Below are positions 35,199-43,800 of a DNA stretch of 62,198 bases, one piece after another. The stretch covers positions 1 to 62,198 of the forward strand of contig NZ_FQZG01000018.1 of assembly GCF_900141915.1 (NCBI RefSeq), written 5' to 3'. The stretch comes from Tessaracoccus bendigoensis DSM 12906 (lineage in GTDB: Bacteria > Actinomycetota > Actinomycetes > Propionibacteriales > Propionibacteriaceae). The number at the start of each line of letters is the position of its first letter. The stretch's first letter is position 1. The position numbers were made by a program, and so were the translations under genes. The notes below the pieces were generated by a model. The model saw only the letters and a list, made by a program, of their open reading frames with translations, was not told where the DNA came from and ran no database searches.

Positions 35199-35254
35199 TG
35201 CGTCGCTCAGTTCGAGAACCGGACGATGCTGTTGAACGTCCAAGCGGTCTTCGA
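35199..35254. repeat. 56-bp direct repeat, right end of accessory island
   Basis: This is the copy identical to 28181-28236. It spans the final 48 bp of the M23 peptidase gene, encoding the last residues (KTAWTFNSIVRFSN), and 8 bp beyond its stop codon. It is probably the original genomic target, with the gene kept intact. Confidence 0.9.
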
Positions 35255-36328
35255 ACTGAAGTTGTAGCCGCCCCCCGACCTCGCTACGGCCGACACGACC
35301 GTCGTCCTGGCGTAGGACCGGCATGCCCCCTTGCCCGTCAGCGCGGTGTCGCATTCGGTGCGCCACGAGCGGCCATCGGAGGCAACCCACTCCTTCGACT
35401 TCCCGCTCGGCGCGTTCCCCAGCGGATTGTTCTTCCACAGTTCGCGTTTGGAATCGAGGTAGGTGAGGTTGTTGAACGCCCAGCCCTCCTTGCGGACATA
35501 GCTCCCGCCCTGCAACACGGCCACGGTCGCCCAGATCTCGGTGCGACACCGAGTGGTCTGCGAGTAAGGTTCGCAGGCCGTCTTCCAGGCCCGTCCGCCG
35601 ACGGAGTGCTGGCCGGGTGTCGTGTAGAGCTTGGCCGCGTCGATGGTGTCCGTGGAGGCGACGGTCGGACGAGCTTCGCCGCGCGAGGCCGCGTCGGTGC
35701 GGGCCAGGTCGGACGGGTGGATCAGGGTGTTGCTGACCTTGGGCACCGCGTAGCACGAGCGCCGCGCGTCGGCCACGATTGCGCCGTCAGAGTCGCGCGT
35801 CCAATAGCCGCAGTAGGACCCACCGGTGCTGTGGATCGTGTAGCCGCCGAGGGAGAGCCCGTCGATGGGCTTTTCGACACCGTTGCGCAAGAGAGTGAAA
35901 TGCAGGTGGCGGAAGTTGCCCCTGCCGCAGGTCTCCGACCCGGGCATCGCGGTCATGCCGAGCTTGGTGCCCGCGCTGATCTTCTGTCCGACGCTCAGGC
36001 TGGTGATGGACTTGAGGTGGTAGTACTTCGTCTCCCAGCCGCCGGAGTGCGTGATCACCACCTGGCAGTTCGCCTGCACCTGCTTGACCACACCGTCGGC
36101 GGCGGCCACGACCGCCACCGAGACGCCTCCGGAGGCCCCCAGGTCGACAGAGCTGCGCACCCCGGTGCTGAAGGTGTGTGTGCCGCCACCCTGCACGGTG
36201 AGGCCCCAACCGATGGGCAGCGCCATCGGAAAATCAGGCAGTTCGGCCGCTCGTGCCGTCGGCGCGGCAGCAACGTTGGCTGCACCGATCAAGAGCGCGA
36301 CAAATACTGCCAACAACGTCTTTCTCAC
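35207..36328 (-). CDS. Secreted M23-family metallopeptidase
   Basis: A 373-aa precursor with a signal peptide (RKTLLAVFVALLIGAANVAA, cleaved near PTARA). The LytM/M23 peptidase domain has zinc ligands H51 and D62 (HTFSTGVRSSVDLG) and H141-x-H143 (RHLHFTL); it probably cuts peptidoglycan cross-bridges. The C-terminus has two tandem cysteine-containing repeats (GRAWKTACEP...EGWAFNNLTYL and GRSWRTECDT...KTAWTFNSIVRF), perhaps wall- or substrate-binding. I chose the GTG at 36328, with GAGGGGAAG upstream. The 3' end doubles as the island's attachment-like repeat. Before the insertion this gene probably lay just upstream of the ten-gene operon. Confidence 0.88.
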   Translation of the reverse strand: MRKTLLAVFVALLIGAANVAAAPTARAAELPDFPMALPIGWGLTVQGGGTHTFSTGVRSSVDLGASGGVSVAVVAAADGVVKQVQANCQVVITHSGGWETKYYHLKSITSLSVGQKISAGTKLGMTAMPGSETCGRGNFRHLHFTLLRNGVEKPIDGLSLGGYTIHSTGGSYCGYWTRDSDGAIVADARRSCYAVPKVSNTLIHPSDLARTDAASRGEARPTVASTDTIDAAKLYTTPGQHSVGGRAWKTACEPYSQTTRCRTEIWATVAVLQGGSYVRKEGWAFNNLTYLDSKRELWKNNPLGNAPSGKSKEWVASDGRSWRTECDTALTGKGACRSYARTTVVSAVARSGGGYNFSSKTAWTFNSIVRFSN

Positions 36329-36476
36329 GTTCGGTCTTCCCCTCGAGCGTTCGACATCTGGCTCGATCACCTTAACCGATACTGAGAGTTCCTGTATATA
36401 GCTGAGGATCTCTAATGTTTCACAAGTTGGTCTTGATTCCTCGCACCGTCGATCGACGACGCCCGGCACGCGCCGC

Positions 36477-37376
36477 TCAGGCCAGCTGGACCGCCCGGGT
36501 CGCGATGATCGCGATGAAGATCAGCACGACGGCGCCGATGAGCGGCCACTGGAGCTTGCGCTTGTCCTTCGGGAGGTAGACCAGGATCGCAGCAACGGCG
36601 GCACCGCCCAGCAGGCCACCGATGTGCCCCTGCCAGGAGACGTTGGCGATGGTGAAGGAGATGGCGACGTTGATCCCCAGCCACACCAGGATGTTGCGGA
36701 TGTCGCCCTTGTAGCGGATGGAAAGCACCAACAACGCGCCCATCAGGCCGTAGATGGCACCCGAGGCGCCCACCGTCGTGCTGTACGGCTCCGAGAACAG
36801 CATCACGCCTGCCGAGCCGCCGAGCAGCGCCACGAGGTACACCGCCAACAGCCTGGTCCGGCCGAGCGCCTGCTCCAGGCTCGGCGCAAGCATCCACAGC
36901 ACGAGCATGTTGAACAGGATGTGTACCACACCGACGTGGGTGAACCCTGAGGTGATGACCTGCCAGAACGCGCCGGAGGCCACGCCGTCGATCCAGGTCA
37001 TGTTGTTGGTGACGCACAGGGCCTCGGTGAGGTCGTAGATCATGTTGTCCGGTGAGACGCACAGGCCCTGGGGCGATAGAGCGAACAGGTCGTAGACGCG
37101 GCTGGTGTAGCGCCCGGTCAGCAGGATCGCCACCCACACGGCGAGGTTGATCCCGATCAGCGCGATCGAGGTGCCGCGCGGGTTACGGCTGCGCGTCCCA
37201 CCGTGTGGCAACTCGTTCTGCCTGGTCTCCTTCATGCCACGGGCCACGCACTCTGGGCACTGGAACCCGACCGACCCGGGAATCATGCACTGGGGACAGA
37301 TTGGTCGCTCACAGCGTTGGCAGGTGATCCTGGTCGGTTGATCGGGGTGCCGGTAACAACTGGGAGCCACATCCAT
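36477..37376 (-). CDS. Rhomboid-family intramembrane serine protease with zinc finger
   Basis: A 299-aa membrane protein. The N-terminus is a B-box-like zinc finger (CYRHPDQPTRITCQRCERPICPQCM...CPEC). Six or seven transmembrane helices follow, with the rhomboid catalytic serine in GASGAIYGLMG and histidine in WQGHIGGLLGG. FTHVGVVHILFNMLVLW is the conserved HxxxN region. This combination is usual in actinobacterial rhomboids. It cleaves transmembrane substrates within the membrane; the targets are unknown. The gene stands alone between the M23 gene and the divergent YibE/F gene. Confidence 0.93.
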   Translation of the reverse strand: MDVAPSCYRHPDQPTRITCQRCERPICPQCMIPGSVGFQCPECVARGMKETRQNELPHGGTRSRNPRGTSIALIGINLAVWVAILLTGRYTSRVYDLFALSPQGLCVSPDNMIYDLTEALCVTNNMTWIDGVASGAFWQVITSGFTHVGVVHILFNMLVLWMLAPSLEQALGRTRLLAVYLVALLGGSAGVMLFSEPYSTTVGASGAIYGLMGALLVLSIRYKGDIRNILVWLGINVAISFTIANVSWQGHIGGLLGGAAVAAILVYLPKDKRKLQWPLIGAVVLIFIAIIATRAVQLA

Positions 37377-37435
37377 AGGCAGGAGGATACCGTCGAGGCC
37401 AATCGGGTCGACCCGCAGGCCGGTAGGTTGTGCGC

Positions 37436-38653
37436 ATGGGCCACGGACACTCGCACGGCAACCACGGGGTGGTGGAGGTCGGGCAGCGCGCCCGCAACTA
37501 CCTGCTCGGGATCCTTATCGCGTTCGGGGTGCTCTCGGTCGCCGGGATGATCTGGCTCTGGCCCACGTCAGCAGAGGTCGACGACGCGATGACCAGGGTG
37601 ATCGACGCACCCGGCCTCACCTACGTCGACGCCACCGTCAGGTCGGTCGAGGACGGTTGCGAGTCATCTGTCGAGACGCCGTCGGGGACGGCGTCGTGCA
37701 TCACGCTCGAGGTCGACTTCCTGAGCGGCCCGGAGGAGGGGCAGCAGCACCCCCTCGAACTCACCGGCGCCAACGTACACAGCGGGCTCCAGGTCGGCGA
37801 CCGGATCGAGGTCGCCCGGGTCGACACCGCCGACGGCGTGCACTACAACTTCAGCGGCGTCAACCGCATGCCCGTGTTGATCGTGCTCGGCCTGCTGTTC
37901 ACGGTGGCAGTGCTTGCCGTGGCCCGTTGGCGCGGATTGTTCGCGCTCGTCGGCCTGGTCGTTGCGGCCGGGGTGCTGATCGGCTTCATGCTGCCTGCGA
38001 TCATCGTCGGCAAACCCGGCATGGCGGTGGCGCTCGCCGGGTCGACGGCGATCATGTTCGTCGTGCTCTACGTGGCTCACGGGGTCTCGCTGCGTACGTC
38101 GGCCGCGCTGGCCGGCACGCTCCTCGGGTTGGTGGTGACCACCGCGCTCGGTGCGATCGCCGTACGCGCGGCCAGGTTGTCCGGGTTCGCCGACGAGAAC
38201 GAGTACGACCTCGCTCAGCTTGCCCCCGCGATCAACTTCCAGGATCTGCTGATGGTTGGCATCATCATCGGGGGGCTCGGAGTGCTCAACGACGTGACGA
38301 TCACGCAGGCGTCCGCCGTCTGGGAGTTGCGGGCTGCGGCGCCCCAGTGGACGCGGGCGCAGGTGTTCGCGGCCGGGATGCGGATCGGGCGCGACCACAT
38401 CGCGTCGACGATCTACACCATCGTGTTCGCCTATGCCGGTGCATCGTTGACCGTCCTGCTGCTACTCCACTTCACGACCAGGGAACCGCTGGCGCTGCTG
38501 TCGACCGAGATGTTCGCGGGCGAAGGCGTGCGCACGCTGGCGTCGGCGATTGGTCTGATCCTGGCGGTGCCGATCACGACGGGGATCGCGGCCATCACCG
38601 TCGGCCCGGCCAGGGTTCCGGCGACCGGCCCGGAGCACGGCGAATCCGAGTAA
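37436..38653 (+). CDS. YibE/F-like multi-pass membrane protein
   Basis: A 405-aa protein with a His-rich start (MGHGHSHGNHG), one anchor helix, and an extracytoplasmic domain (VRSVEDGCESSVETPSGTASCITLEV...GDRIEVAR). About seven further helices contain the YibE/F hallmark VGIIIGGLGVLNDVTITQASAVWEL. The family is widespread and its transport substrate is not established; the histidines suggest a metal but do not prove it. I chose the ATG at 37436, with GTG 37430 an alternative. It is divergent from the rhomboid gene. Confidence 0.85.
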   Translation: MGHGHSHGNHGVVEVGQRARNYLLGILIAFGVLSVAGMIWLWPTSAEVDDAMTRVIDAPGLTYVDATVRSVEDGCESSVETPSGTASCITLEVDFLSGPEEGQQHPLELTGANVHSGLQVGDRIEVARVDTADGVHYNFSGVNRMPVLIVLGLLFTVAVLAVARWRGLFALVGLVVAAGVLIGFMLPAIIVGKPGMAVALAGSTAIMFVVLYVAHGVSLRTSAALAGTLLGLVVTTALGAIAVRAARLSGFADENEYDLAQLAPAINFQDLLMVGIIIGGLGVLNDVTITQASAVWELRAAAPQWTRAQVFAAGMRIGRDHIASTIYTIVFAYAGASLTVLLLLHFTTREPLALLSTEMFAGEGVRTLASAIGLILAVPITTGIAAITVGPARVPATGPEHGESE

Positions 38654-38757
38654 CACCCCTGTGCCTGCGTGCACAAATCTCTCTATGCGTGGAGGCAGTC
38701 GCCATCCGGGGTCGCCTCGACGTATGGAGAGAACTGTGCACGGGCCGGGCCCTCAGG

Positions 38758-39324
38758 TCACCGACCTCGACCGGGGACCGGCAGCCCGAGCCAGCCCGAC
38801 GTCGCGCCGTGGCCGTCGTTGACGCGCGTCACGCTCTCCAGCAGCGGATATCTGGCCCTCACCGCAGCCTCGATCCGGTCGTGGAGGGTCGCCCCGGCAG
38901 CCGGGCAGTCCTCGCAGGCACCCCCGAAGTCGAGCCGCAGCGACGTCGCGGTCGCACCTTCGACGGTGATGTGGCCGCCGTGCGAGGCGACGTAGCTCTT
39001 CAACTCGCCTTCCAGGACCTCCGTGGCGATGAGCCGCAGCAGCTCGGCCGAGCCCTCCTCAACCTCCCAGCCGTCCAACTCGAGCGAGACGCCGAGCGCG
39101 TCGCGGATCCGTGGGCCGTGCTCCGTCCACTTCTGCGCTCCATCGAGCCACGTCCAGACGCCGCCGCGTTCGACCAGCACCTTCGTCAGGACGCCGTACT
39201 CCAGCATCGGCCCGATGGTGCCTGGCGCGTTGACGACCCGTCCGACCGGCAGGTCGACCTCGGCGACCCAGCGCAGCGCAAACGGCTCGCCGTCGACGCG
39301 TTGGGGATGCAGGGTTGACTTCAT
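38758..39324 (-). CDS. NifU C-terminal domain-like Fe-S scaffold protein
   Basis: The C-terminal half of this 188-aa protein matches the Nfu/NifU domain. It has YVASHGGHITVEGATATSLRLDFGGACEDCPAAGATLHDRIEAAVRARYP, including the cluster-binding CxxC (CEDC). The N-terminal half resembles the small lipoyl-like NifU-N/Scaffold domain of actinobacterial homologues. It would carry or transfer iron-sulfur clusters. The gene lies 13 bases downstream of feoB, so iron uptake and cluster assembly appear to be one transcriptional unit. Confidence 0.82.
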   Translation of the reverse strand: MKSTLHPQRVDGEPFALRWVAEVDLPVGRVVNAPGTIGPMLEYGVLTKVLVERGGVWTWLDGAQKWTEHGPRIRDALGVSLELDGWEVEEGSAELLRLIATEVLEGELKSYVASHGGHITVEGATATSLRLDFGGACEDCPAAGATLHDRIEAAVRARYPLLESVTRVNDGHGATSGWLGLPVPGRGR

Positions 39325-39336
39325 CGGAGCTCCTTG

Positions 39337-41265
39337 TCAGACGAACAGGCCGACGACGGTGTGGGCGAGCAGCGCCATCAGCCAGGCCGCGACGCTGAGG
39401 TAGCCGAACGCGATCAGCGACCACTTCCAGGTGCCGGTCTCACGACGCATCACTCCTAGCGTTGCCATGCACTGCATGGCGTACACGAAGAAGATCAGGA
39501 GCGCCGCGATGGTGGGCGCGGTGAACACCGGTTCACCCTCGTGCGGGCCGCTGTCGTGCGTCATGGTCGCCAACGCCTCGGCCGGGTTTTCCGGATCGGA
39601 CGCCGAAGCGATCTGCCCGAGCGTCGAAACGAACACCTCGCGGGCCGCCAGGGAGGACAGCACGCCGACGTTGACCCGCCAGTCGAAGCCGAGCGGCTCG
39701 AAGACCGGCTCGACGGCGTGCCCGATCCAGGCGGCGGCCGAATGGTCGAGCGTGTAGGCGGTGACGGCGACCTGGTCGGACGGATCGACCCCGGCCTCCA
39801 GCAGGTCGGAGGTGCTGCGCACCGGCAGGTTCAGCAGCGTCCACAACACGACGGTGGTGAGCAGGATGATCGACGTCACCTTACGCAGGAACGCCTTGCA
39901 GGAATCCCAAACCGAGATCCCGACGGTCTTGAGCTTGGGCAGCCGGTATGACGGCATCTCCATGTAGAAGGGCAACCCGACGCTTGAGCGTCCGATGACC
40001 CGTTTGAAGAACCAGGCGGCCGTCATGGCCGAGGCTGCGCCCAGCAGGTACAGCCCGAACATGATCGTGCCCTGAGCCCGGAACGGACCCCAGCCCAACT
40101 CGGGCGAGACGAGCATCCCGACCAGCAACACGTAGACGGGCAGCCGGGCCGAACACGTCATCAGCGGCGCGGCCATCATCGTCGCCAGGCGGTCCTTGGC
40201 CGACGGCAGGGTCCGGGTCGCCATGATCCCGGGGATGGCGCAGGCCAGCGAGCTGAGCAGCGCAACGAACGCGCGGCCCTCCAGCCCGGCCGTCGACATG
40301 ATGCGGTCCATCAGATAGGCGGCGCGGGACAGGTACCCGGTTCCCTCCAGCAGCGAGATCAGCACGAACAGCAGCGCGATCTGCGGTAGGAACACCAGCA
40401 CGCCGCCTACGCCGCCGATCAGCGCGTCGGCGACGAAGCTGGAGAGCCACCCGATCGGGATGTTGGTGCGCGCTATCTCACCGAGCCAGGCGAAGCCCTC
40501 CTCGATCCACCCCTGCAACGGGGCTGCGACCACGAAGATCGTCTGGAAGAACAGGTACATCGTGGCGAAGAAGATCACCGTGCCCCAGATGGGGTGCAGG
40601 AGGATGGAATCGAGTCTCCCGGTGCGGGAGTCGGGGTCGGGCTGTGAGTAGTGCGCCGACTTCAGGACCGACCCGGCCCAGCCGGTGACGGCGTCAGGCT
40701 CGGTTGGCGGCGCAAACGGCGGTTCGTCCCAGGACCCGGGATCGGCCAGTACCTCGCGCAACGCCTCGACGCCGCGCCTCTCGCCAGCGACCACCGGGAT
40801 CACGTTGACGCCGAGCGCCCGGCTGAGGGCCTCGTGGTCGACCCGCCCGCCCCGTCGCACCAGTTCGTCTACGAACGTGAGCACCACCGCGGTCGGCAAC
40901 CCGGCCTGCATGACCTGCGCCACGAGCCCGAGCCCGCGCCGCAGGTTGGTGGCGTCGATGACCAGCAGCACGCCGCTGAGCGAGTCGGCCTCGTCGAGCA
41001 CGGCCGCGACGATCTCCTCGTCGGGGCTGATCGGGTCGAGCGAGTAGGCGCCCGGGAGATCCTCGACCACCACAGGCCCCGCGGTCGTCTCGACGGCGCC
41101 CTCATAGCGGGCAACGGTCACACCGGGATAGTTTCCGGTCTTGGCGCGGAGCCCGGTGAGTCCGTTGAACAGCGTCGTCTTTCCGGCGTTCGGCGACCCG
41201 ACCAGGGCCACTCGCCCCACCCCCGGCTGCGTCGGCGCGGCTGGACCGTGGTGGTGGTGCGTCAT
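39337..41265 (-). CDS. feoB: Ferrous iron transporter B
   Basis: A 642-aa protein with an N-terminal G domain (G1 GSPNAGKT at 23-30, then KTGNYPGVTVARYEG, DLPGAYSL). Two Gate/FeoB membrane regions follow; LERGAFVALLSSLACAIPGIMATRTL-type sequence is visible as GRAFVALLSSLACAIPGIMA. It imports Fe(II). The start is the ATG at 41265, which overlaps the FeoA stop by four bases; the much longer in-frame extension runs through feoA antisense frame and is not real. Unlike E. coli, the operon carries NifU in place of FeoC. Regulation by the IdeR-like box upstream of feoA is likely. Confidence 0.96.
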   Translation of the reverse strand: MTHHHHGPAAPTQPGVGRVALVGSPNAGKTTLFNGLTGLRAKTGNYPGVTVARYEGAVETTAGPVVVEDLPGAYSLDPISPDEEIVAAVLDEADSLSGVLLVIDATNLRRGLGLVAQVMQAGLPTAVVLTFVDELVRRGGRVDHEALSRALGVNVIPVVAGERRGVEALREVLADPGSWDEPPFAPPTEPDAVTGWAGSVLKSAHYSQPDPDSRTGRLDSILLHPIWGTVIFFATMYLFFQTIFVVAAPLQGWIEEGFAWLGEIARTNIPIGWLSSFVADALIGGVGGVLVFLPQIALLFVLISLLEGTGYLSRAAYLMDRIMSTAGLEGRAFVALLSSLACAIPGIMATRTLPSAKDRLATMMAAPLMTCSARLPVYVLLVGMLVSPELGWGPFRAQGTIMFGLYLLGAASAMTAAWFFKRVIGRSSVGLPFYMEMPSYRLPKLKTVGISVWDSCKAFLRKVTSIILLTTVVLWTLLNLPVRSTSDLLEAGVDPSDQVAVTAYTLDHSAAAWIGHAVEPVFEPLGFDWRVNVGVLSSLAAREVFVSTLGQIASASDPENPAEALATMTHDSGPHEGEPVFTAPTIAALLIFFVYAMQCMATLGVMRRETGTWKWSLIAFGYLSVAAWLMALLAHTVVGLFV

Positions 41266-41549
41266 GCGGCCACCAGGATGCGGTGTGCCTCGGCGCGGCG
41301 CAGCACGATTTCGATGCCGCCGACCCGGAACATCAGCGGGTCGCCGAGGGGTGCACGGCGCAGCCGCTCGACAGGCTCGCCAGGCACGAAACCGAGGTCG
41401 AACAGCCGACGGGTGACGACGTCGTCGGTGTCGAATCCGACGATGCAGGACGCCTCTCCCGCGGGTAGCGCGTCGAGCGCCTGGGTCGCCTGGGCGAGGG
41501 CCTGGGCCGTGATGCAGCGCCGGGAGGCGAATCGTTCCGCGAGGGTCAT
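41262..41549 (-). CDS. feoA: Ferrous iron transport protein A
   Basis: A 95-aa protein whose C-terminal 75 residues form the SH3-like FeoA domain (GEASCIVGFDTDDVVTRRLFDLGFVPGEPVERLRRAPLGDPLMFRVGGIEIVLRRAEAHRI). It is the cytoplasmic partner required for FeoB-mediated Fe(II) uptake. It is the first gene of feoA-feoB-nifU, and an IdeR/DtxR-like box lies about 45 bp upstream. Confidence 0.95.
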   Translation of the reverse strand: MTLAERFASRRCITAQALAQATQALDALPAGEASCIVGFDTDDVVTRRLFDLGFVPGEPVERLRRAPLGDPLMFRVGGIEIVLRRAEAHRILVAA

Positions 41550-41591
41550 GAAAATAAGCTAACACCGCCTTGGCTATTGAAGCTCGTCGGG

Positions 41592-41611
41592 GTGAGGTAA
41601 GCCTCAGCTTG
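41592..41611 (-). promoter_or_regulatory. IdeR/DtxR-like iron box upstream of feoA
   Basis: TGAGGTAAGCCTCAGCTTG (41593-41611) matches about 12 of 19 positions of the consensus TTAGGTTAGGCTAACCTAA, including the AGGTnAG core. It lies 43 bp upstream of the feoA start, where iron-bound IdeR would block transcription. Confidence 0.6.
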
Positions 41612-41756
41612 CCGCAGCATCGAAAGCCACCCGGAAGCGTCAGCCACAGCGGCAATCCAAGCGTCGACGGGCCTCTAGGGATGGACTATGCGGAGCCGGA
41701 CCTTTGAAAATGGCCCGTTCGCGTGGAAAGCTGGTCAAGGTCGAAGGCGGTTCAAC

Positions 41757-41807
41757 CCACGTGCCGACCTCTGGCGCCCTATCGAAGGGACCGACCATGG
41801 CACGTGG
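41757..41807 (+). promoter_or_regulatory. Leader inverted repeat enclosing RBS and start codon of sigma gene 1
   Basis: CCACGTGCC (41757-41765) is the exact reverse complement of GGCACGTGG (41799-41807), which begins at the G of the ATG. Inside, CCCT and AGGG, 5 bases apart, pair across the AAGGGA ribosome binding site. The same two nested elements precede the paralogous sigma gene at 45754. This suggests translational control, or two operator half-sites with a CACGTG core. Confidence 0.55.
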
Positions 41808-42573
41808 ACACTTGGCCACAACCACGGTGATCGAACGAGAACAGCGCACCGAAGAGCTTTTCGACAAATTGACCCACACATCTGGTTCGGAAGCCAGACA
41901 AGGTGTGGTCGACACCATCGCGGAGACCAACCTGCCGATGAGCGACGCCTTGGCGCGTCGCTACGTCGGACGGGGTTGTGAACTCGATGACCTGATGCAG
42001 GTGGCAAGGGTTGGGCTGATGCTCGCCATCGACAGATTCCAACCCGACGCCGGGCGCAAGTTCGTGAGGTTCGCGGTGCCCACGATCACAGGCGAACTTA
42101 AGCGCTACTTCAGGGATGGCTCTTGGATGGTCAGGCCGCCTCGCCGGGTTCAGGAGCTGCGCCCGCAGGTGGAATCGGCCCGCAATGAGCTTGCACAGGA
42201 GTTGGGGAGAGAGCCCAGCGAAGCCGAATTGTCGGCCCGACTCCAGGCCAACCCGAAGCTCGTCCGGGAATGCCTCAACAGCACCACCAGCTTCCGGCCC
42301 GTCTCGCTCGATGCCCCGGTCCTCCGGAACTCGTGGGTGTCTTTGGGCGACAGCCTCGCCTCTGGGGAGCGTGAGCCGAGCACAGCGGTGGCCATGCTCG
42401 ACCTGAGGGCAGCACTCGAATCGCTCTCCAAGCGGGAGAGGAAGGTCATCAGCTGGCGCTTCGTTGACGACCTCACCCAGTTGCAGATCGCCCAGCGCCT
42501 GGGTTGCTCGCAGATGCAGGTCTCACGGATCCTGAGACACGCCCTGAAACTCTTGCGCGCGTTCCTGGATTGA
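41797..42573 (+). CDS. SigF/SigB-type (group 3) RNA polymerase sigma factor, copy 1
   Basis: A 258-aa sigma factor with the full group-3 layout. Region 2 contains LARRYVGRGCELDDLMQVARVGLMLAIDRFQPDAGRKFVRFAVPTITGELKRYFRD. Region 3 is RRVQELRPQVESARNELAQELGREPSEAEL, and region 4 has a helix-turn-helix (TQLQIAQRLGCSQMQVSRILRHAL). SigF/SigB factors direct stress and stationary-phase transcription, usually under anti-sigma control; no anti-sigma gene is present here. I chose ATG 41797 (MARGHLATTT), matching the paralogue's MARGLDSTST and the GAAGGGA site. The 3' end overlaps the convergent PAS-ANTAR gene by 51 bp. Confidence 0.92.
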   Translation: MARGHLATTTVIEREQRTEELFDKLTHTSGSEARQGVVDTIAETNLPMSDALARRYVGRGCELDDLMQVARVGLMLAIDRFQPDAGRKFVRFAVPTITGELKRYFRDGSWMVRPPRRVQELRPQVESARNELAQELGREPSEAELSARLQANPKLVRECLNSTTSFRPVSLDAPVLRNSWVSLGDSLASGEREPSTAVAMLDLRAALESLSKRERKVISWRFVDDLTQLQIAQRLGCSQMQVSRILRHALKLLRAFLD

Positions 42574-43665
42574 CCCGGCGCCCTGCACGAGGTCGCTGTC
42601 CGGGTCGAGCCCCGTCTCGACAATCCGGGCGGCGAGGTCACGCAGCTTGACGTTGTGCCTCTGGCTCGCGGCTCTGAGTAGTTCGAATGCCGCACCGGGA
42701 AGGATGCGGCGGCGTTCGACCAGGACTCCAGTGGCCTGGCCCACCAGGCGGTGGCTTTCGATGGCCGCCTTGAGGTTGCCGAGGCGTTCGGCAACCTCCT
42801 CGGCGGTCATTAGCCTCGCCACGGCGGACGCGAAACTAGCAGCCAGCAGATCTGCGACCACCATCTCGTCCACGGAGACGCGGCGTGGGCGGGGGAACTG
42901 CACCCACGCCCTGCAGCGAGCATCGGATAGACGGGGGGCCAGGAGGATCCCCGGCCTGAGAGAAATCGAGTCGGTGCTCGGCTCTCCCGCCAACCCGATC
43001 CGCACGGTAAGCGGCAATTCACTGAGGCTCGTGTGCTCTCTTGGGTTGAGCAGTAGGTTCACGTCGCCGTCGGATAGTTGAATGGTGCAGTCGCCGTCAA
43101 AGAGAAGGTTGAAGCCGTGCTCGGCCACACCGACGAGTTCTGCCAGGTCGCCCACTTCAACAAAGGCCCGGCTCACCGAGGCAGCCGCCTCTCGGCGGTG
43201 TTGTGCCTCTCTTTCTCTTGTGGTCTCACGAAGCACACAGAGATAGGTGACGCCGAGGGTGCCGTGCTGAATCGGGGTTCCCCTCATACGGACCCACACG
43301 CTGGCGCCGTCGCGCGTTACGAAGACCAGTTCCTTTTCAGGGGTCGACCCAGCCATCACTTCCTTGTAGAAGCACTGTGCGCTGTGCCGGGCCTCCGATT
43401 CCTCCTCTGGGGGCCACCAGGGATACGGCGGGTGGAAGGGCCCATCCTCGAGTCGGTAGCCGAACAGATCGGTGAAGGCCTGGTTCATTTCCAGGACCAG
43501 ACCATCGGCATCGCAGAGGACAATCCCATCGCGGATGGATTCCAGGATCGCTCGGCGCCACTCGGCCTCCGTCGCGTAGCTCAACGCACCATTCCCGTCG
43601 CCTTCAGGGGGCGGGCCGAACCCGGTCTCATGTGGTTGGTCTGCGGGTTGCCGCTTCACCCCCAT
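42523..43665 (-). CDS. PAS-ANTAR regulator, copy 1
   Basis: A 380-aa protein. A PAS domain (about 40-150; ILESIRDGIVLCDADGLVLEMNQAFTDLFGY) is followed by a GAF-like middle region. A C-terminal ANTAR RNA-binding domain comes last (LGNLKAAIESHRLVGQATGVLVERRRILPGAAFELLRAASQRHNVKLRDLAARIVETG). ANTAR proteins bind hairpins in nascent RNA and prevent termination. The PAS domain likely senses a small molecule or redox state. It runs convergent to the sigma gene with a 51-bp antisense overlap. ATG 43665 has AGAGGA upstream. It is paralogous to the protein at 46553-47632. Confidence 0.85.
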   Translation of the reverse strand: MGVKRQPADQPHETGFGPPPEGDGNGALSYATEAEWRRAILESIRDGIVLCDADGLVLEMNQAFTDLFGYRLEDGPFHPPYPWWPPEEESEARHSAQCFYKEVMAGSTPEKELVFVTRDGASVWVRMRGTPIQHGTLGVTYLCVLRETTREREAQHRREAAASVSRAFVEVGDLAELVGVAEHGFNLLFDGDCTIQLSDGDVNLLLNPREHTSLSELPLTVRIGLAGEPSTDSISLRPGILLAPRLSDARCRAWVQFPRPRRVSVDEMVVADLLAASFASAVARLMTAEEVAERLGNLKAAIESHRLVGQATGVLVERRRILPGAAFELLRAASQRHNVKLRDLAARIVETGLDPDSDLVQGAGSIQERAQEFQGVSQDP

Positions 43666-43768
43666 GGTGCGGTCCTCTCTCGATGGAAAATCAAGATCCT
43701 GCCGAAACCTCCGAGACATATTATCACCGCCGATCAAGGTTTTGCTGCGTCTACCTTCGGGCATGAAG

Positions 43769-43800
43769 GATGGCCGACCAGCAAAGACTGATCGGCCATC
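43769..43800. terminator. Stem-loop between csbD-like and PAS-ANTAR genes
   Basis: GATGGCCGACCAG (43769-43781) pairs with CTGATCGGCCATC (43788-43800) over 13 positions with one mismatch and a 6-base loop. It lies about 107 bp past the csbD-like stop codon and 104 bp upstream of the PAS-ANTAR start. Confidence 0.55.

Noticed and set aside
28181-35254. Prophage
   Set aside because: No integrase, capsid, terminase, tail or lysis genes are present; the content suits a plasmid- or ICE-derived island instead.
39337-41655. 772-codon version of FeoB
   Set aside because: The extra N-terminus is feoA antisense-frame sequence; FeoB starts at 41265, overlapping the feoA stop.
41704-41796. N-terminal extension of sigma copy 1 (MKMARSRGK...)
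   Set aside because: The paralogue starts at MARG with the same upstream ribosome binding site and hairpin, so the extension is leader sequence.
41757-41807. ANTAR-type two-hexaloop RNA target
   Set aside because: The inner loop is five bases and there is no pair of six-base loops with A1 and G4; the structure does not fit the known ANTAR target.
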